8,066 nucleotides of DNA from an uncultured Collinsella sp. (GTDB taxonomy: Bacteria > Actinomycetota > Coriobacteriia > Coriobacteriales > Coriobacteriaceae), in the NCBI GenBank assembly GCA_902496455.1, contig CABVAY010000060.1:1-8066 (forward strand), in the 5' to 3' direction. A program made the position numbers and the translations under genes. Each line of letters begins with the position of its first letter. Position 1 is the stretch's first letter. Below, piece by piece: positions 6,465-8,066 of the stretch. The notes below the pieces were generated by a model. The model searched no databases. It saw nothing but the letters and a program-made list of their open reading frames with translations, and was not told the origin of the DNA.

Positions 6465-7854
6465 ACTCCTCGGCATGTGCCCCATCAAGCTCATAGAACT
6501 TGGTGGATGCCGGCAGGAACATCAGGTCGACGTCGCCGATCGGGCCCGAACGGTTCTTGGCCACGACGATACGCGTAACGCCCTCGTCGGGTCGATCGTC
6601 GCGCGAGGCTTCGGCCTCGTCGGCGGAGCGGTCCAAGAACATAACGATATCGGCGTCCTGCTCGATGGAGCCCGATTCACGAAGGTCGGAAAGCTGCGGG
6701 CGCTTGCCGGTACGGGATTCGACCTGACGCGAGAGCTGCGACAGCGCGATGAGCGGGATCTTGAGCTCCTTGGCCATGATCTTAAGACCACGCGACATCT
6801 CCGAAACCTCGACGGTACGGCTCTCGGAGCGGCGTCCCGGCGGAGGACTCACCAGCTGCAGGTAGTCCAGGATGATGATTGCCTTCTCCTTGTTATGGAG
6901 CATACGGCGGCTCTTGGCGCGAATCTCGGTCACTGTGGTGCCGGGCGTATCGTCAATCAGAATATCGAGCTTGGACAAGGTCTGCGTAGCCTCGTTGATA
7001 TTGGCCCACTGCTCGGGGCTAATACGGCCCATGCGGAAGTCACTGATCGAAATCATTGCGTAGGCACAAATCAGACGCTGGGCAATTTCCTTGCCCGACA
7101 TCTCCAGCGAGAAGAAGCCGACGGTATAGCCCGCAGCGGCGGCGTTAAGTGCCAGGTTCAGAGCGAACGACGTCTTACCCACAGCAGGGCGGGCGCCGAT
7201 AATGATGAGCTGGCCCTCGCGGAAGCCCATGAGCATGCGGTCGAGTGACGGGAAGCCCGTGGGCACGCCCGCAGCCTGACCACCGGCCTGACACACTTCC
7301 TCGGCCTCGTTATAGGCCTCAACCATAAACTCGGTCAGCGTCTTGTAGCTCGACTTGACCTCGCGTGCCGTGACCTTGAGCAGCTTGCTCTCGGCTAGCT
7401 CCACGACCTCTTTGGTGTCGGTGGGGGCGTTATATGCCAGCGCGTTGATCTCGTTGGTGGCGCCGATCAGCTCGCGCAGCATCGAATCGCGACGAACGAT
7501 GGCGGCATGGTGCTGCCAGTTCACGAGCGACAGAGTCTGACCCATCAGCTCCAAAATGTAGGCCTCGCCGCCCACGGCATCGAGCTTGTTGATGCTTCGC
7601 AGGTAATCGATCAGCGAGATGGAGTCGATGGGAATGCGGCTGTTGTACATATCGACCATCGCGGTATAGATGGTCTTATGAATGGGCCGGTAGAAGTCAT
7701 CGGGCTGCAGCTCGACCTGGGCCTCTTCGACCACCTCGGGCGATAGCAGCATAGCGGCCAGTACATTGGCCTCTGCATCTTGGTTTTGGGGAAGACCCAA
7801 CTTTGAGCCGCGGTCCTCAACCGTCAGCCCGGTCTCCCTATCGTCATATGCCAT
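6463..7854 (-). CDS. dnaB: Replicative DNA helicase DnaB
   Basis: DnaB is the hexameric ATP-driven helicase that unwinds the replication fork and contacts primase. This form is 463 residues, the usual length, with no intein. The N-terminal domain starts near PQNQDAEANVLAAML (about 22-36), a linker follows near 150-195, and the RecA-like motor carries Walker A GARPAVGKT (220-228), FFSLEM (247-252), Walker B IIILDYLQL (326-334), the sensor region SQLSRQVESR (372-381), the LRESGSIEQDAD segment (391-402) that supplies the arginine finger, and KNRSGPIG near 433-440. The ATG at 7854 is chosen because GAGG lies six bases upstream. Two upstream in-frame ATGs (7860, 7866) lack such a site, and the outermost would add four residues. 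purA follows after 93 bases but probably has its own promoter. Confidence 0.97.
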   Translation of the reverse strand: MAYDDRETGLTVEDRGSKLGLPQNQDAEANVLAAMLLSPEVVEEAQVELQPDDFYRPIHKTIYTAMVDMYNSRIPIDSISLIDYLRSINKLDAVGGEAYILELMGQTLSLVNWQHHAAIVRRDSMLRELIGATNEINALAYNAPTDTKEVVELAESKLLKVTAREVKSSYKTLTEFMVEAYNEAEEVCQAGGQAAGVPTGFPSLDRMLMGFREGQLIIIGARPAVGKTSFALNLALNAAAAGYTVGFFSLEMSGKEIAQRLICAYAMISISDFRMGRISPEQWANINEATQTLSKLDILIDDTPGTTVTEIRAKSRRMLHNKEKAIIILDYLQLVSPPPGRRSESRTVEVSEMSRGLKIMAKELKIPLIALSQLSRQVESRTGKRPQLSDLRESGSIEQDADIVMFLDRSADEAEASRDDRPDEGVTRIVVAKNRSGPIGDVDLMFLPASTKFYELDGAHAEE

Positions 7855-7860
7855 GAGCAT

Positions 7861-7864
7861 CCTC
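7861..7864 (-). promoter_or_regulatory. Ribosome binding site deciding the dnaB start
   Basis: GAGG on the minus strand lies six bases before the ATG at 7854. It overlaps the alternative ATG at 7866, which itself has no purine-rich site upstream. Confidence 0.55.
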
Positions 7865-7887
7865 ATTCATATCGCTTGCGAGCATCC

Positions 7888-7896
7888 ATAGTATCA
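7888..7896 (-). promoter_or_regulatory. Possible extended -10 promoter of dnaB
   Basis: The minus strand reads TGATACTAT, a TG-n motif followed by TACTAT, which matches an extended -10 element. No good -35 box is seen at the normal spacing. Transcription would begin near 7881, about 27 bases before the chosen dnaB start. Confidence 0.3.
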
Positions 7897-7949
7897 GCCA
7901 CGGTCCCAAAACGCGCCGCGCGCCGCCAATCATCACCGAACCAAACGGA

Positions 7950-7987
7950 TGAACGGTCCTGTACATAGGACTTCGACGCAACGTTCA
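7950..7987. repeat. Nested inverted repeats upstream of dnaB
   Basis: An outer pair TGAACG (7950-7955) and CGTTCA (7982-7987) encloses an inner pair GTCCT (7956-7960) and AGGAC (7967-7971) with a 6-base loop. The outer and inner left arms are continuous, so the structure would be one stem with a 10-base bulge on one side. It lies between the upstream terminator and the possible dnaB promoter. It could be a protein-binding site (DNA) rather than part of the dnaB mRNA, if that promoter is used. Such short arms can also arise by chance. Confidence 0.35.
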
Positions 7988-8010
7988 CCATGACACTCAC
8001 TCAGCGCAAA

Positions 8011-8040
8011 AATCAAAACCACCCCTAAAAGGGGTGGTTT
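8011..8040 (-). terminator. Rho-independent terminator of an upstream gene outside the window
   Basis: AAACCACCCC (8016-8025) pairs perfectly with GGGGTGGTTT (8031-8040) around a 5-base loop. On the minus strand the hairpin is followed by TGATTTTTGC, which supplies the U-rich tail. It should end a leftward transcript entering from beyond base 8066 and so isolates dnaB from its upstream neighbour. In many relatives rplI precedes dnaB, but nothing here proves that gene is present. Confidence 0.85.
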
Positions 8041-8066
8041 GCTCTTAGGGTATAACCCTTGGATTT
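8041..8066. other. Edge sequence upstream of the terminator
   Basis: A short inverted repeat, AGGGT (8047-8051) and ACCCT (8055-8059), is visible. On the minus strand one frame reads NPRVIP and then stops at TAA (8044-8046), just before the terminator. This could be the last codons of the upstream gene, but it is too short to identify. Confidence 0.25.

Noticed and set aside
6475..7248. A 257-codon plus-strand open frame across dnaB
   Set aside because: It is the antisense shadow of the DnaB motor domain.
7855..7866. The upstream ATG at 7866 as the dnaB start
   Set aside because: It has no purine-rich site upstream. The GAGG at 7861-7864 instead serves the ATG at 7854.
1..8066. CRISPR arrays, insertion sequences, phage genes or tRNA/rRNA genes
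   Set aside because: No repeated spaced units, transposase or integrase motifs, terminal repeats or cloverleaf structures were seen. The coding content is housekeeping plus one transporter pair.

Overview
The window is a compact, GC-rich bacterial chromosomal segment. All six convincing genes lie on the minus strand, so transcription runs from high to low coordinates. Protein content (DnaB, PurA, PurD, a Nudix ADP-sugar pyrophosphatase, an ABC exporter half-transporter and a one-pass membrane protein), codon choice and overall feel suggest an actinobacterial gut organism of the Coriobacteriia, most like Collinsella. That assignment rests on recognition of sequence style and was not checked by any search.

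Layout, read in the direction of transcription: (1) 8066-7867 holds an intrinsic terminator closing an unseen upstream gene, then a short dnaB leader with a nested inverted repeat and a weak extended -10. (2) dnaB, the replicative helicase, occupies 7854-6463. (3) A 93-base gap carries a good -10 box and then the purA ribosome binding site. (4) purA occupies 6369-5083. (5) A 118-base gap carries two stem-loops. (6) purD occupies 4964-3660 and starts at TTG behind a very strong ribosome binding site. (7) A Nudix hydrolase (3638-2943) follows purD after only 21 bases, so the two are almost surely co-transcribed. (8) An 82-base gap holds a perfect 12-bp inverted repeat that lacks a U-tract. (9) An ABC exporter half-transporter (2860-1088) is followed after 19 bases by an unrecognised membrane-anchored protein (1068-103). 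(10) A classic rho-independent terminator at 56-96 ends the transcript.

Functionally there are three blocks: replication (dnaB), purine nucleotide synthesis with a nucleotide-sugar hydrolase (purA, purD, Nudix), and an envelope or export pair (ABC transporter plus anchored protein). PurD acts early in IMP synthesis and PurA takes IMP towards AMP. The Nudix enzyme probably returns AMP from ADP-ribose or a related ADP-sugar.

No mobile element, CRISPR array, rRNA or tRNA was seen, and I see no clear new system. The best leads are the ABC exporter with its unrecognised partner, the perfect inverted repeat between the Nudix and ABC genes, the acidic extension on the Nudix enzyme, and the structured leaders of dnaB and purD. 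Long plus-strand open frames are register-aligned shadows of the real genes.
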